Of a DNA stretch of 64,000 nucleotides, positions 42,793 to 51,238 are shown in pieces (within the stretch, counting starts at the first letter, position 1; each line of letters opens with the position of its first letter). The notes beneath the pieces were generated by a model. That model searched no databases and was not told where the DNA came from. It saw only the letters and a list, made by a program, of their open reading frames with translations. The translations under genes were made by a program, and so were the position numbers. Source of the stretch: AEGEAN-183 sp964614345 (GTDB taxonomy: Bacteria; Pseudomonadota; Gammaproteobacteria; Magnimaribacterales; Magnimaribacteraceae); NCBI GenBank assembly GCA_964614345.1, contig CAZTLP010000003.1, forward strand, positions 12,644-76,643, given 5' to 3'.

Positions 42793-43197
42793 ATGGCTTA
42801 TAGCAAGAAAGTAATAGATAAGTTTGAAAAAACTTTAAAAGAACCAGAAAAAAATAGCGTGGGAAGATGGGACCCATCAGAAGACAATATTGGTACAGGA
42901 ATGGTTGGAGCTCCAGCTTGTGGTGATGTGATGAGGCTTCAAATTAAATGTGAAGCCAAAGACAATACTCATGTAATAAAAGATGTAAAATTTAAAACTT
43001 ATGGCTGCGGATCTGCAATAGCTTCATCAAGTGAATTGGTTGACATGCTGAAAGGAAAAACCTTAGAAGAAGCTAAAAATATAAAGAATGTTGAAATAGC
43101 AGAAGCTTTAGACCTCCCTCCAATTAAAATTCATTGTTCTGTATTGGCTGAAGATAGCATTAAGCAAGCTGTAGAGGATTACGAAACTAAGATCTAA
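42793..43197 (+). CDS. iscU: Fe-S cluster scaffold IscU
   Basis: Scaffold on which [2Fe-2S] clusters are assembled. In 134 residues the three ligand cysteines are Cys43 (GAPACGDV), Cys72 (TYGCGSAIASSS) and Cys115 (IHCSVLAED). The LPPIK motif at 108-112, the site that HscA recognises as LPPVK in E. coli, is kept although hscBA is absent from the operon. A strong AAGGAAGGTG ribosome-binding site precedes it. Confidence 0.97.
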   Translation: MAYSKKVIDKFEKTLKEPEKNSVGRWDPSEDNIGTGMVGAPACGDVMRLQIKCEAKDNTHVIKDVKFKTYGCGSAIASSSELVDMLKGKTLEEAKNIKNVEIAEALDLPPIKIHCSVLAEDSIKQAVEDYETKI

Positions 43198-43205
43198 GCA
43201 CACCA

Positions 43206-43562
43206 ATGAGTCAGCCAAAATCTTTTGATCCTAACGGATTCTCCCTTTCAACTGCAGCAGTTAAGCACTTTAAGAAGAGTCTTTCTTTAGAGAAAGCCGT
43301 TAGAGGCATAAGATTTTCTGTTGAGGAAGCCTCTGGTTGTTCAGGTTATACCTACGCTATGGATTTTATAACCGAAATACAAGATGAAGACTTAATATTT
43401 AACTGCGAGGATTTGCAGATCTGTATTGATCCTCAATCCTTCACATATCTTAAAGGTACAACTGTAGATTTTGTTATTGAGGGTGTTAATGAGGAGGTTA
43501 AGTTTTTAAATCCTAATGTAAAAGCTGTCTGTGGTTGTGGTGAAAGCTTTGAAATAGATTAG
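43206..43562 (+). CDS. iscA: A-type Fe-S carrier IscA
   Basis: Cluster carrier and delivery protein. The 118 residues contain the three conserved cysteines of the A-type family, in SGCSGYTY and the C-terminal CGCGESF. The N-terminal extension of about ten residues (MSQPKSFDPN) is longer than in E. coli IscA (107 residues). ErpA or SufA cannot be excluded from sequence alone, but the position after iscU favours IscA. Confidence 0.93.
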   Translation: MSQPKSFDPNGFSLSTAAVKHFKKSLSLEKAVRGIRFSVEEASGCSGYTYAMDFITEIQDEDLIFNCEDLQICIDPQSFTYLKGTTVDFVIEGVNEEVKFLNPNVKAVCGCGESFEID

Positions 43563-43584
43563 TTATCTTTTTTTAAGCCTAAAA

Positions 43585-43923
43585 ATGACAAAAGTAAAGC
43601 TGTATCCTCACGAAGAAATATGTCCTGAGGGAATCGAATTAGAAATCTCTCCAGGTGAGTATCTCTGTGAAAAGCTTTTAGATAATGGAATTCCTGTAGA
43701 ACATGCTTGCGAACTTTCTTGCGCCTGTACAACTTGTCATGTTGTTGTAAGAAAAGGTTTTAATTCTTTAGCAGAGGCGTCTGATTCAGAAGAAGACATG
43801 TTAGATAAGGCTTGGGGTCTTGAACCAGAATCAAGGTTAAGTTGTCAAATAGTAGTCGGTGAAGAAGATTTAGAAGTTGAATTACCAAAATATACTATCA
43901 ATATGGTTTCTGAAACTAACTGA
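43585..43923 (+). CDS. fdx: ISC-type [2Fe-2S] ferredoxin
   Basis: Adrenodoxin-type ferredoxin delivering electrons to IscS/IscU. The 112 residues carry cluster ligands in HACELSCACTTCHV (C-x5-C-x2-C) and SRLSCQIVVG. It lies only 22 bp after iscA; in E. coli the chaperone genes hscB and hscA lie between the two. Confidence 0.96.
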   Translation: MTKVKLYPHEEICPEGIELEISPGEYLCEKLLDNGIPVEHACELSCACTTCHVVVRKGFNSLAEASDSEEDMLDKAWGLEPESRLSCQIVVGEEDLEVELPKYTINMVSETN

Positions 43924-43930
43924 GTTTTTT

Positions 43931-44125
43931 ATGAAATGGATAGATATTAATGATATAGCCATTGAATTATCAGAAAAATTTTCCGATGTTGATCCTAGGT
44001 ATATTCTTTTTACTGATCTACACAAATGGGTTACAGAATTAGATGATTTTGATGATGAGCTAAATAGGTCAAATGAGAAAATCCTAGAGGCTATTCAAAT
44101 GGCTTGGATAGAAGAAGTTGATTAA
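43931..44125 (+). CDS. iscX: IscX (YfhJ) small acidic ISC regulator
   Basis: Small acidic protein modulating IscS activity. I place the start at ATG 43931 (MKWIDINDIAIELSEKF), giving 64 residues against 66 in E. coli. Signature parts are FTDLHKWVTELDDFDDE and SNEKILEAIQMAWIEE. An open frame extends 54 bp upstream into fdx but is not homologous. Confidence 0.95.
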   Translation: MKWIDINDIAIELSEKFSDVDPRYILFTDLHKWVTELDDFDDELNRSNEKILEAIQMAWIEEVD

Positions 44126-44145
44126 CTATTTATCCACTTAATAAG

Positions 44146-44151
44146 TATAAT
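44146..44151 (+). promoter_or_regulatory. ndk -10 element with GC discriminator
   Basis: TATAAT immediately followed by GCCGCGC, 33 bp before the ndk ATG. The same arrangement precedes tRNA-Lys and rpsF. The -35 (near 44122) is weak. Confidence 0.5.
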
Positions 44152-44184
44152 GCCGCGCTTAACCCGTTTTCTAAAAGAAAATAG

Positions 44185-44589
44185 ATGCAAAATACATTAT
44201 CAATTATTAAACCTGATGCAGTAAAGAAGGGATATGCTGGACAAATTTGTGCCAGGATTGAAGACTCTGGTTTAGAGATTGTGCTGAAGAAAGAGTTGTT
44301 ACTAACACGGAGTCAGGCTGAAGGTTTTTATGCTGAACATAAGGGAAAACCTTTTTTTGAAGCATTAATTAATTTTATGACTTCTGGTCCAGTACAGGTT
44401 CAAGTTTTGGAAGGTGAAGAAGCTATAACAAGATATCGTTCTTTGATGGGTAGTACAAATCCAAAGGAGGCTGATCCTGGAACATTAAGATATGATTTCG
44501 CAGAATCTATTGATGCTAATGCAGTTCATGGTTCAGATTCATTAGAATCAGCAGCAAGGGAGGTTGCCTACTTTTTTCCAGAATATTAA
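44185..44589 (+). CDS. ndk: Nucleoside-diphosphate kinase
   Basis: Balances NTP pools by phosphotransfer. The 134 residues have LSIIKPDAVKKG, GPVQVQVLEGEEA, MGSTNPKEADPGTLR and the phospho-histidine loop NAVHGSDSLESA. It is a few residues shorter than the E. coli enzyme (143). In Pseudomonas ndk is followed by rlmN and pilF; here rodZ follows after 14 bp. Confidence 0.96.
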   Translation: MQNTLSIIKPDAVKKGYAGQICARIEDSGLEIVLKKELLLTRSQAEGFYAEHKGKPFFEALINFMTSGPVQVQVLEGEEAITRYRSLMGSTNPKEADPGTLRYDFAESIDANAVHGSDSLESAAREVAYFFPEY

Positions 44590-44603
44590 GTAGAGAGCGA
44601 CCA

Positions 44604-45643
44604 ATGTCCGAAAAAGAAGAAAGAATTTATCCCGGAGAACTTCTAAAAGAAGCTAGGAAAAAGACAAGACGAAGATACAAAAGATTTTCTTCTGAATTAG
44701 GAATTCCAGAAAAATATTTGGAAGCCTTAGAAGAGAATAACTTTTCTCTCATGGCTGGACCTGCTTATGTGAAAGGATACTTAAGAGCCTACGCAAAAAA
44801 ATTAGATTTAGACCCAGAAACTGTCATTACAGCCTTTGATAGATATATAAAAGATCAAAAAAGATTAAAACAGAAGGCTATTAATAAAAAACAGAAGAAA
44901 GAAACTAAGAAAAAATTTTCCTACATTTATACACTTATTTTTCTCTTAATTTCTTTGATAATCCTGTTAATAATTCTCATTCCTGAACGAAATGATAGTT
45001 CTGAAAAGAAAGAAGAGATAAGTTCCTACTCGCAAACTGACTTTCAACACTCAAATGATACTCCACCTATTTTGAATACAAAACCAACCTTAATTATTGA
45101 ACCAAAACAAAATACTTCACAGAATATTTTAGATTTAAATACCCAAGAAGAAGTAATTACATCCGATATAGATGAACACATAAAAGATGAAACCAATGAG
45201 TTTTCAATGGGGAAAATTAACACTATAGAAATGAATTTTTCGGGAGACTGTTGGATAGAGTTAATGGACAAAAATGNNNNNNNNNNNNNNNNNNNNNNNN
45301 NNNNNNNNNNNNNNNNNNNNNNNNNNNNNNNNNNNNNNNNNNNNNNNNNNNNNNNNNNNNNNNNNNNNNNNNNNNNACTATAGAAATGAATTTTTCGGGA
45401 GACTGTTGGATAGAGTTAATGGACAAAAATGGAATTATTGAATATAGCTTGGTTCAAGCTGGCTCTTCAATGTTTTTTGAAGGCCATGGCCCATTTAAAT
45501 TGCTTATAGGAAATAGCGAAAGTGTAGAGTTATTTTACAATGAAACAAAAGTTGACCTTGCCTCTACCACAAATGTTAAAACTAATGTAAGTTGTTTGGT
45601 CTTACCCGAAGGGAAGTGTAGTGAATTTACCTTGTCATATTAA
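44604..45643 (+). CDS. rodZ: Cytoskeleton protein RodZ (one gene, split only by an assembly gap)
   Basis: Links MreB to the membrane for rod shape. The N-terminal Cro/HTH domain (about residues 8-90: GELLKEARKK, AGPAYVKGYLRAYAKKLDLDPE) is followed by a transmembrane helix at about 112-132, a low-complexity periplasmic linker, and a C-terminal DUF4115 domain with FSGDCWIELMDKNG and GPFKLLIGNSESVELFYN. The reading frame appears to shift across the N-run, but 55 bp on each side are identical. Removing one copy plus the Ns (155 bp) restores one 294-residue frame. The 3' end overlaps ispG by 23 bp. Confidence 0.93.
45222..45276 (+). repeat. Left copy of 55-bp duplicated contig end
   Basis: Identical to 45377-45431 and directly abutting the gap. 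Both copies encode the same start of the RodZ C-terminal domain (IEMNFSGDCWIELMDKN). This is best read as an unmerged contig overlap, not a biological repeat. Confidence 0.95.
45277..45376. other. 100-N scaffold gap (artefactual)
   Basis: Exactly 100 Ns, the conventional placeholder for a gap of unknown length. The 55-bp perfect duplication on its two sides and the frame logic of rodZ indicate that no sequence is missing and the two contig ends overlap. Confidence 0.97.
45377..45431 (+). repeat. Right copy of 55-bp duplicated contig end
   Basis: Exact copy of 45222-45276. The offset of 155 bp equals 2 modulo 3, which accounts for the apparent frame change in rodZ. Confidence 0.95.
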
Positions 45644-46736
45644 AAGGAGAAAATCCAAGCAAATAATGGTTGGTGATGTTCCAGTTGGAGGTGGAGCTCC
45701 TATTTCAGTACAAAGTATGACAAATACTGATACTCGAGATGTGAAGTCTACTCTAGCTCAAGTTAATAGCCTCAAAGAAACTGGAGCTGACTTGGTAAGG
45801 ATTTCAGTGCCAGACGAGGAGTCTGTTACTGCTTTTAGCAAAATAAAAAAAGAATCAAAAGTACCACTTATAGCTGATATTCACTTTGATCATAAACTAG
45901 CCTTGGGAGTAATTAAGAACGGAGCAGATTGTTTGAGAATAAATCCTGGAAATATTGGGAAAAGAGAAAAGGTAGAGGAAGTTGTTTCTTCAGCAAAGGA
46001 TCATGGTGTACCAATCCGAATAGGAGTTAATGCGGGGTCATTAGAGAAGAAGCTACAAAAGAAATATGGAGAACCTACTGCGGATGCATTAGTTGAATCA
46101 GCTATGAATCATGTTGAAATTTTACAGTCTCTTAACTTCAATAACTTCAAACTGAGCATTAAAGCCTCTGATGTTTTTCTTACTATAGATAGCTATAGAA
46201 AGATTTCTAAATTAATTGAACAGCCTCTTCATTTAGGTATTACTGAAGCTGGTGGTTTTAGATCAGGAACCGTTAAATCTGCTATTGGCTTGGGATCTTT
46301 GCTGCTGGAAGGAATAGGAGATACCATAAGGATTTCTTTAGCTTCTGAACCAGAGAATGAAATAAAAGTAGGTTTCGATATACTCAAAAGTTTAAAGCTA
46401 AGATCTCGAGGCATTAATTTCATTGCTTGCCCTAGCTGCTCAAGAATGAATTTTGATGTGATAGGAACGATGAATGAACTTGAAAGACGTTTAGAAAATG
46501 TATCTGAAGATTTAGATGTTGCAGTAATAGGATGTTATGTAAATGGTCCAGGCGAATCTAAACATGTCGCTTTGGGTGTAACAGGCGCTTCACCAAAAAA
46601 CTTAATTTATGTTGATGGTAAGCCTGACCATAAAATAGAAAGTGAAAATTTAGTTGATCATCTTGAATCTTTAATAAGAGAAAAAATTAACAATCAGAAA
46701 GAGAATCAAGAAAGACTTATAGCAAAATCAGATTGA
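45621..46736 (+). CDS. ispG: 4-hydroxy-3-methylbut-2-enyl-diphosphate synthase (flavodoxin)
   Basis: [4Fe-4S] enzyme converting MEcPP to HMBPP in the MEP pathway. GTG 45621 begins MNLPCHIKRRKSKQIMVGDV; 371 residues. Core motifs GAPISVQSMTNTDTRDV, ADIHFDHKLAL, LRINPGNIGKREK, LGITEAGGFRSG and the cluster-ligand regions FIACPSCSR and IGCYVNGPGE are all intact. It overlaps rodZ by 23 bp, the same neighbour as in E. coli. Confidence 0.97.
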   Translation: MNLPCHIKRRKSKQIMVGDVPVGGGAPISVQSMTNTDTRDVKSTLAQVNSLKETGADLVRISVPDEESVTAFSKIKKESKVPLIADIHFDHKLALGVIKNGADCLRINPGNIGKREKVEEVVSSAKDHGVPIRIGVNAGSLEKKLQKKYGEPTADALVESAMNHVEILQSLNFNNFKLSIKASDVFLTIDSYRKISKLIEQPLHLGITEAGGFRSGTVKSAIGLGSLLLEGIGDTIRISLASEPENEIKVGFDILKSLKLRSRGINFIACPSCSRMNFDVIGTMNELERRLENVSEDLDVAVIGCYVNGPGESKHVALGVTGASPKNLIYVDGKPDHKIESENLVDHLESLIREKINNQKENQERLIAKSD

Positions 46737-46739
46737 AAA

Positions 46740-48014
46740 ATGGGTAAATTTAAAACAATAAGAGGCATGAATGATGTCAAGCCGAGCGAAGTTTCAGTTT
46801 GGCAATTTGTAGAGACGAACATTAGATCTATCTTTGCTTCATATGCTTATGATGAAATTCGGTTTCCTATAGTAGAACAGACAGAACTATTTTCTAGGTC
46901 TGTAGGAGAAGCAACTGACATTGTTTCAAAAGAAATGTATACATTTGAAGACAGAAATGGAGATAGCATTTCCTTAAGACCAGAAGGTACTGCAAGTTGT
47001 GTGAGAGCTTGCCTCGAAAATGATCTTTTAAGAGTTGATTCCCCAAAGCTTTGGTATATGGGTCCTATGTTTAGATATGAAAGACCCCAAAAGGGTAGAT
47101 CCAGACAATTCCACCAGGCTAGTGCCGAAGTTTTTGGAATACATAGCCATAACGTTGATGCTGAGCTCATGATGCTAACTAGCAGCTTGTGGGATGTTCT
47201 TGGGATAAAAAACCAAATTAATTTAGAGATAAATAGTCTAGGCAACTCAGATACTAGAAAAGAATATAGAAGTCTTCTACAAGATTTCTTGCAGTCATTT
47301 TCTAGTGAATTAGACGAAAATTCTCAAAGACAACTAGAACAAAATCCACTGAGGATTTTAGATTCTAAATCTAAAAGAATTAAAGAGATTTTAGTCAATG
47401 CTCCTTCAATTTTAGATCACCTAGATTCTGAATCTGAAGATCACTTCAATAAGTTAAAAGATTTGCTTACTAAATCTAATATTGATTTTGAGATAAATGA
47501 TAAGTTGGTTAGAGGATTGGATTATTACAACAAAACTGTTTTTGAGTGGAAAACCAAAGATCTTGGTGCTCAAGACACAGTTTGTGGAGGAGGAAGGTAT
47601 GATGACTTAGTACGCCTATTAGGAGGTAAAGATTGTCCTGCAGTAGGATTTTCTATTGGTTTGGAGAGGTTAGTCTTGCTTGTCAAAGAATATTCTAAGG
47701 ATAATATTTCTACAGAGACCGAACTAGATTGTAATTTCATATGTCTAACTGAAGACTCAGTGTCCTATGCCCTTACAAATGCTGAAAAGATTAGAGAAGC
47801 AATTCCTGCAATTAACTTGAAAGTAAACTTACAGGCCACAAGTGCTAATTCTCAATTTAAAAGAGCTGATAAATCAGGATCCAAAATTGCATTGATTGTG
47901 GGCGAGGAAGAGTTAAAGGATAATAAGATCTCAATTAAGGACTTGGAAAAGAAAGAATCTCAAGAGACTCTTGATTTGGACCAAATTATAAGCAGATTAA
48001 AAAAACTATACTAA
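46740..48014 (+). CDS. hisS: Histidyl-tRNA synthetase
   Basis: Class II synthetase for tRNA-His. The 424 residues have the start IRGMNDVKPSE, motif 2 GPMFRYERPQKGRSRQFHQ, the HisA motif LVRGLDYYNKTVFEW, CGGGRYDDLV and motif 3 AVGFSIGLERLV, followed by the anticodon-binding domain. Three bases separate it from ispG. Order ispG-hisS-yfgM-bamB-der is classical. Confidence 0.97.
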   Translation: MGKFKTIRGMNDVKPSEVSVWQFVETNIRSIFASYAYDEIRFPIVEQTELFSRSVGEATDIVSKEMYTFEDRNGDSISLRPEGTASCVRACLENDLLRVDSPKLWYMGPMFRYERPQKGRSRQFHQASAEVFGIHSHNVDAELMMLTSSLWDVLGIKNQINLEINSLGNSDTRKEYRSLLQDFLQSFSSELDENSQRQLEQNPLRILDSKSKRIKEILVNAPSILDHLDSESEDHFNKLKDLLTKSNIDFEINDKLVRGLDYYNKTVFEWKTKDLGAQDTVCGGGRYDDLVRLLGGKDCPAVGFSIGLERLVLLVKEYSKDNISTETELDCNFICLTEDSVSYALTNAEKIREAIPAINLKVNLQATSANSQFKRADKSGSKIALIVGEEELKDNKISIKDLEKKESQETLDLDQIISRLKKLY

Positions 48015-48021
48015 TAATCAT

Positions 48022-48660
48022 ATGGTTAAGCTTTCTTCAACAGAAGAAGAGAACACAGAATTTCTGAGTTCCTTGTGGGATAAGTATAAGTATCTGATCT
48101 TGCTTTCATTGGTTTTGTTAGGTGCAGGAATCTTTGGGTGGGAAAGTTGGTCACAAAATAGATTAAGTAACTTACAAGATTCTGCCGACATGTATGAATC
48201 TTTCATCAATTCACTAAATGACAATGATTTAGATCAACAAGTATTAGCTGACCAGATCATTAAAGAATATCCCAATACTCTTTATGCAGATTTAGTAACT
48301 TTTCATCTTGCTAAGATTTCGGTTGAAGAAGAAGATCTTAGTAAGGCTGAAGAGCATTTGATGTGGATATTGCAGAGGCACGAGTCAAAATGGGGGTCAG
48401 ATTTTGATCCAATTGAAACAACTGCTCGATTAAGGCTAGCTAGAGTTTTGATAGCAAACGATAATTCAAATAAGGCCTTGGAGATAATTAGCGAATCTGA
48501 AAATATGAGTAGCGCACTGCATGAAGTTAAAGGAGATGCCGAAGAAAAATTAGGCTTATATGCAGAAGCTAAGTTAAGTTATCTCAAAGCACTTGAGTCA
48601 AATCAAAGTCAGTCGGTAGAAGCAATTCTAAAAATGAAATTAGCTAACCTGGATACCTGA
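48022..48660 (+). CDS. yfgM: YfgM, membrane-anchored TPR-like ancillary SecYEG/chaperone factor
   Basis: Single-pass inner-membrane protein with a periplasmic TPR domain. The 212 residues show a short cytoplasmic N-terminus (ENTEFLSSLWDKYKY), a transmembrane helix at about 23-40, then periplasmic helices with EYPNTLYADLVTFHLAKI and ARLRLARVLIANDNSNKAL. E. coli YfgM has 206 residues and works with PpiD at the translocon. The location between hisS and bamB supports the call. Confidence 0.92.
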   Translation: MVKLSSTEEENTEFLSSLWDKYKYLILLSLVLLGAGIFGWESWSQNRLSNLQDSADMYESFINSLNDNDLDQQVLADQIIKEYPNTLYADLVTFHLAKISVEEEDLSKAEEHLMWILQRHESKWGSDFDPIETTARLRLARVLIANDNSNKALEIISESENMSSALHEVKGDAEEKLGLYAEAKLSYLKALESNQSQSVEAILKMKLANLDT

Positions 48661-48661
48661 A

Positions 48662-49825
48662 ATGTTTAAAACAGTAAGACTTTTTACTATTTTGCTGTCT
48701 CTAGTAATTTTAAGTGGTTGTTCTTCACTAAGTTGGTTGAAATTCTGGGGAGATGATGAAGAGGAGATAGAACTTCCAGCTGTTTTGGAGGAAATAACTC
48801 AAAAGGTCACAATCAGTAGCTTATGGGATGCGAAAGTAGGAAAAGAAAAAATTCAAGGGAGAATTTTTCCTTCGATAAGCGGAGAGAGGCTTTTTTATAT
48901 AAATGCTGAAGGGGAATTATTTGCTTTTGATAAAAATAATGGAAGAAAGATATGGGAAAAGGAAACAGATGACCAAGCTTCCGGAGGAATAGAAACTGCT
49001 TTTAGAAAAATAATTTACGGAACTTTAGATGGCGAAGTAGTAGTTTTAAGCCAAGAAAATGGTGAAGAAACTTGGAGAGCTCAAGCTACTAGCGAAATAC
49101 TTTCTTCACCGATTACAAATGGCAGTGTTGTTATTGCCCAAGGAGCAGATGGGAGTGTAACGGGATTTGATTTTAATAATGGAGAGCAGAACTGGATTCA
49201 TCAAGTAACAGTTCCTAACTTAAGTCTCCGTGGAACTTCTGCTCCAATATTAAAACAAGGATTTATTTTTACAGGATTCGCAAATGGAACAGTGGCAATG
49301 ATTTATCCGGATTCTGGTGCTGTAAGATTAGAGTTACCCATCACAATTAATGAAGCCGCTTCAGAGTTAGAGAGGATTGTGGATATAGATGGGAAAGTTG
49401 TAGTTTCCAGTGATGTGTTAGTGTCAGCCTCTTATCAAGGTCATATAACTGCCATAGATCTTCAACAAGGTAGACCTATTTGGCAAGAAAAGGTGTCTAC
49501 CACCAAAGATTTAGTTGAGGTTAGATCTAGAGTGGTTGTCATAGATGATAAAGATATCTTAAAAGCCTTTGGTTTATCTTCAGGTGTAGTTTTATGGCAA
49601 CAAGAAGGGTTAAAGTTAAGAGGTTTAACTTCTCCAGTAAGCGTTAGAGGAAATATAGCTGTTGGTGATTTTGAAGGGTACATTCATTTAATCAATGGCG
49701 GAGATGGTTCTTTCTTAGGTAGATTCAGAGCATCTAAGAATCCAATTGTTGAAATAGTTTCTGAAGGAGACAAGCTAGCAATAACTGATAGTAAAGGAAG
49801 GTTGTTTTTCTTATCTCTTTCATAA
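48662..49825 (+). CDS. bamB: Outer-membrane assembly lipoprotein BamB
   Basis: PQQ-type eight-bladed beta-propeller lipoprotein of the BAM complex. The 387 residues start with a lipoprotein signal ending LVILSGC. Propeller repeats include AFDKNNGRKIWEKE, VLSQENGEETWRAQA, GFDFNNGEQNWIHQV and AIDLQQGRPIWQEK. The loop YQGHITAID is conserved. It ends 42 bp before der. Confidence 0.95.
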   Translation: MFKTVRLFTILLSLVILSGCSSLSWLKFWGDDEEEIELPAVLEEITQKVTISSLWDAKVGKEKIQGRIFPSISGERLFYINAEGELFAFDKNNGRKIWEKETDDQASGGIETAFRKIIYGTLDGEVVVLSQENGEETWRAQATSEILSSPITNGSVVIAQGADGSVTGFDFNNGEQNWIHQVTVPNLSLRGTSAPILKQGFIFTGFANGTVAMIYPDSGAVRLELPITINEAASELERIVDIDGKVVVSSDVLVSASYQGHITAIDLQQGRPIWQEKVSTTKDLVEVRSRVVVIDDKDILKAFGLSSGVVLWQQEGLKLRGLTSPVSVRGNIAVGDFEGYIHLINGGDGSFLGRFRASKNPIVEIVSEGDKLAITDSKGRLFFLSLS

Positions 49826-49867
49826 CTCTTTATAATTACTATTTTTCATTACAGAGCATATTGAGTC

Positions 49868-51238
49868 ATGTCTTCTATAGTTGCTATTGTTGGGAGACCT
49901 AATGTAGGCAAATCTAGCTTGTTTAATTTATTAACTGGATCAAGAGCTGCACTGGTAGCTGATTTTTCTGGTTTAACCCGAGACAGACAATATGGTGGAG
50001 ATTCAATGTCTTCAGCTATATTAATAGATACTGGCGGCCTAGGAAGTAATTCTTCTGATCTAAGTAAAGATGTCATAAAACAGACAAATTTAGCAATTGA
50101 TGAAGCCGACTTCTTGTTCTTTCTGGTGGACGGAAAAGACGGATTGGTACCTCTTGATGAAGAAATTGCTAAGAAGTTAAGAAAAACCAATAAGCCCGTT
50201 AAGCTAATAGTTAATAAAGTAGACAATGCAAAAGACTTTGAAAGTAGTACAGAGTTTGATCAGCTAGGGTTTCAAGATAAGGTCATAATTTCAGCTGCAC
50301 ATAACAAAGGTTTAGGTAAGATAAAAGAAGCTTTATTAGAAATTTCCCCTAAGTCTGAACCAAGCCTAGAAAAAAGAAATAACCTAGTAGTTTCTTTGTT
50401 AGGTAGACCGAATGTTGGTAAATCAACTTTAATAAATAAATTATCTGGATTCGAAAGAGTCTTAGTATCTTCAGAATCAGGAACTACAAGAGACTCAATA
50501 GAAGTTCCTGTTAAAGAGGGAGAAATTACTTTAATAGATACAGCTGGGGTTAGAAGAAAAAGTGCTGCTAAAGGTAAAGTTGAACAAGTTTCTATTTCAC
50601 AATCATTAGAGGCAATTAAGAAGTCCAATGTTGTTATCCATATTTTAGATGCTGTGGAACCTCTTGTTGATCAAGATATGCATTTATTAGGACTTGCATT
50701 ATCTATTGGAAAGCCAGTTCTGCTTGTTGCTAATAAAATTGACCTTTTAAATAAAGAAGAAATATCTAAATTAACTGATCACATTTATAGAAAGTTAAAT
50801 TTTGCAAAGTTTGTAAGTGTCTCTTTAATTTCAGCCAAAGAAGGCAAAGGGTTAAAGGAACTTTTAAGTTTGGCTGAAGAGGCTTACCTATCCAGTAGTA
50901 AGGATTTTGAGACCTCTACACTTAACAACATTTTAAATGAAGCAATAAAAAAACAACCGCCTCCTTTAGTGGGCAGATTTAGGCCAAAGTTGAGATATGC
51001 CCACCAAGGAGGGAAAAACCCTCCTTTATTCATTATTCATGGAAATAATTTAAAAAAACTTCCTTCTTCTTATGAAAAATACATAGAAAATTATTTTAGA
51101 GAACATTTAAAACTAAGATCTACACCATTATTCCTAGAATTACGTGAAGGAGATAATCCTTATAAAGACAAACCAAATATATTGACTGGAAGACAAAAAA
51201 AGAAAAGAAAAAGAATGATTAAAAGAACTAAAAAATAA
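49868..51238 (+). CDS. der: Ribosome biogenesis GTPase Der (EngA)
   Basis: Double GTPase acting in 50S maturation. The 456 residues have a first G domain with GRPNVGKSSLFN and DTGGL, a second with GRPNVGKSTLIN, DTAGVRRK and NKIDL, and a KH-like C-terminal domain (about 355-440) with PPLVGRFRPKLRYAHQGG. A lysine/arginine-rich tail ends the protein. A TATAAT at 49831 may be an own promoter, though no good -35 is visible. The stop overlaps the next ATG (TAATG). Confidence 0.97.
   Translation: MSSIVAIVGRPNVGKSSLFNLLTGSRAALVADFSGLTRDRQYGGDSMSSAILIDTGGLGSNSSDLSKDVIKQTNLAIDEADFLFFLVDGKDGLVPLDEEIAKKLRKTNKPVKLIVNKVDNAKDFESSTEFDQLGFQDKVIISAAHNKGLGKIKEALLEISPKSEPSLEKRNNLVVSLLGRPNVGKSTLINKLSGFERVLVSSESGTTRDSIEVPVKEGEITLIDTAGVRRKSAAKGKVEQVSISQSLEAIKKSNVVIHILDAVEPLVDQDMHLLGLALSIGKPVLLVANKIDLLNKEEISKLTDHIYRKLNFAKFVSVSLISAKEGKGLKELLSLAEEAYLSSSKDFETSTLNNILNEAIKKQPPPLVGRFRPKLRYAHQGGKNPPLFIIHGNNLKKLPSSYEKYIENYFREHLKLRSTPLFLELREGDNPYKDKPNILTGRQKKKRKRMIKRTKK

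Noticed and set aside
45044..45426. Minus-strand frames containing part of the N-run, and the split rodZ pieces as separate genes
   Set aside because: They are products of the artefactual gap and duplicated contig end.
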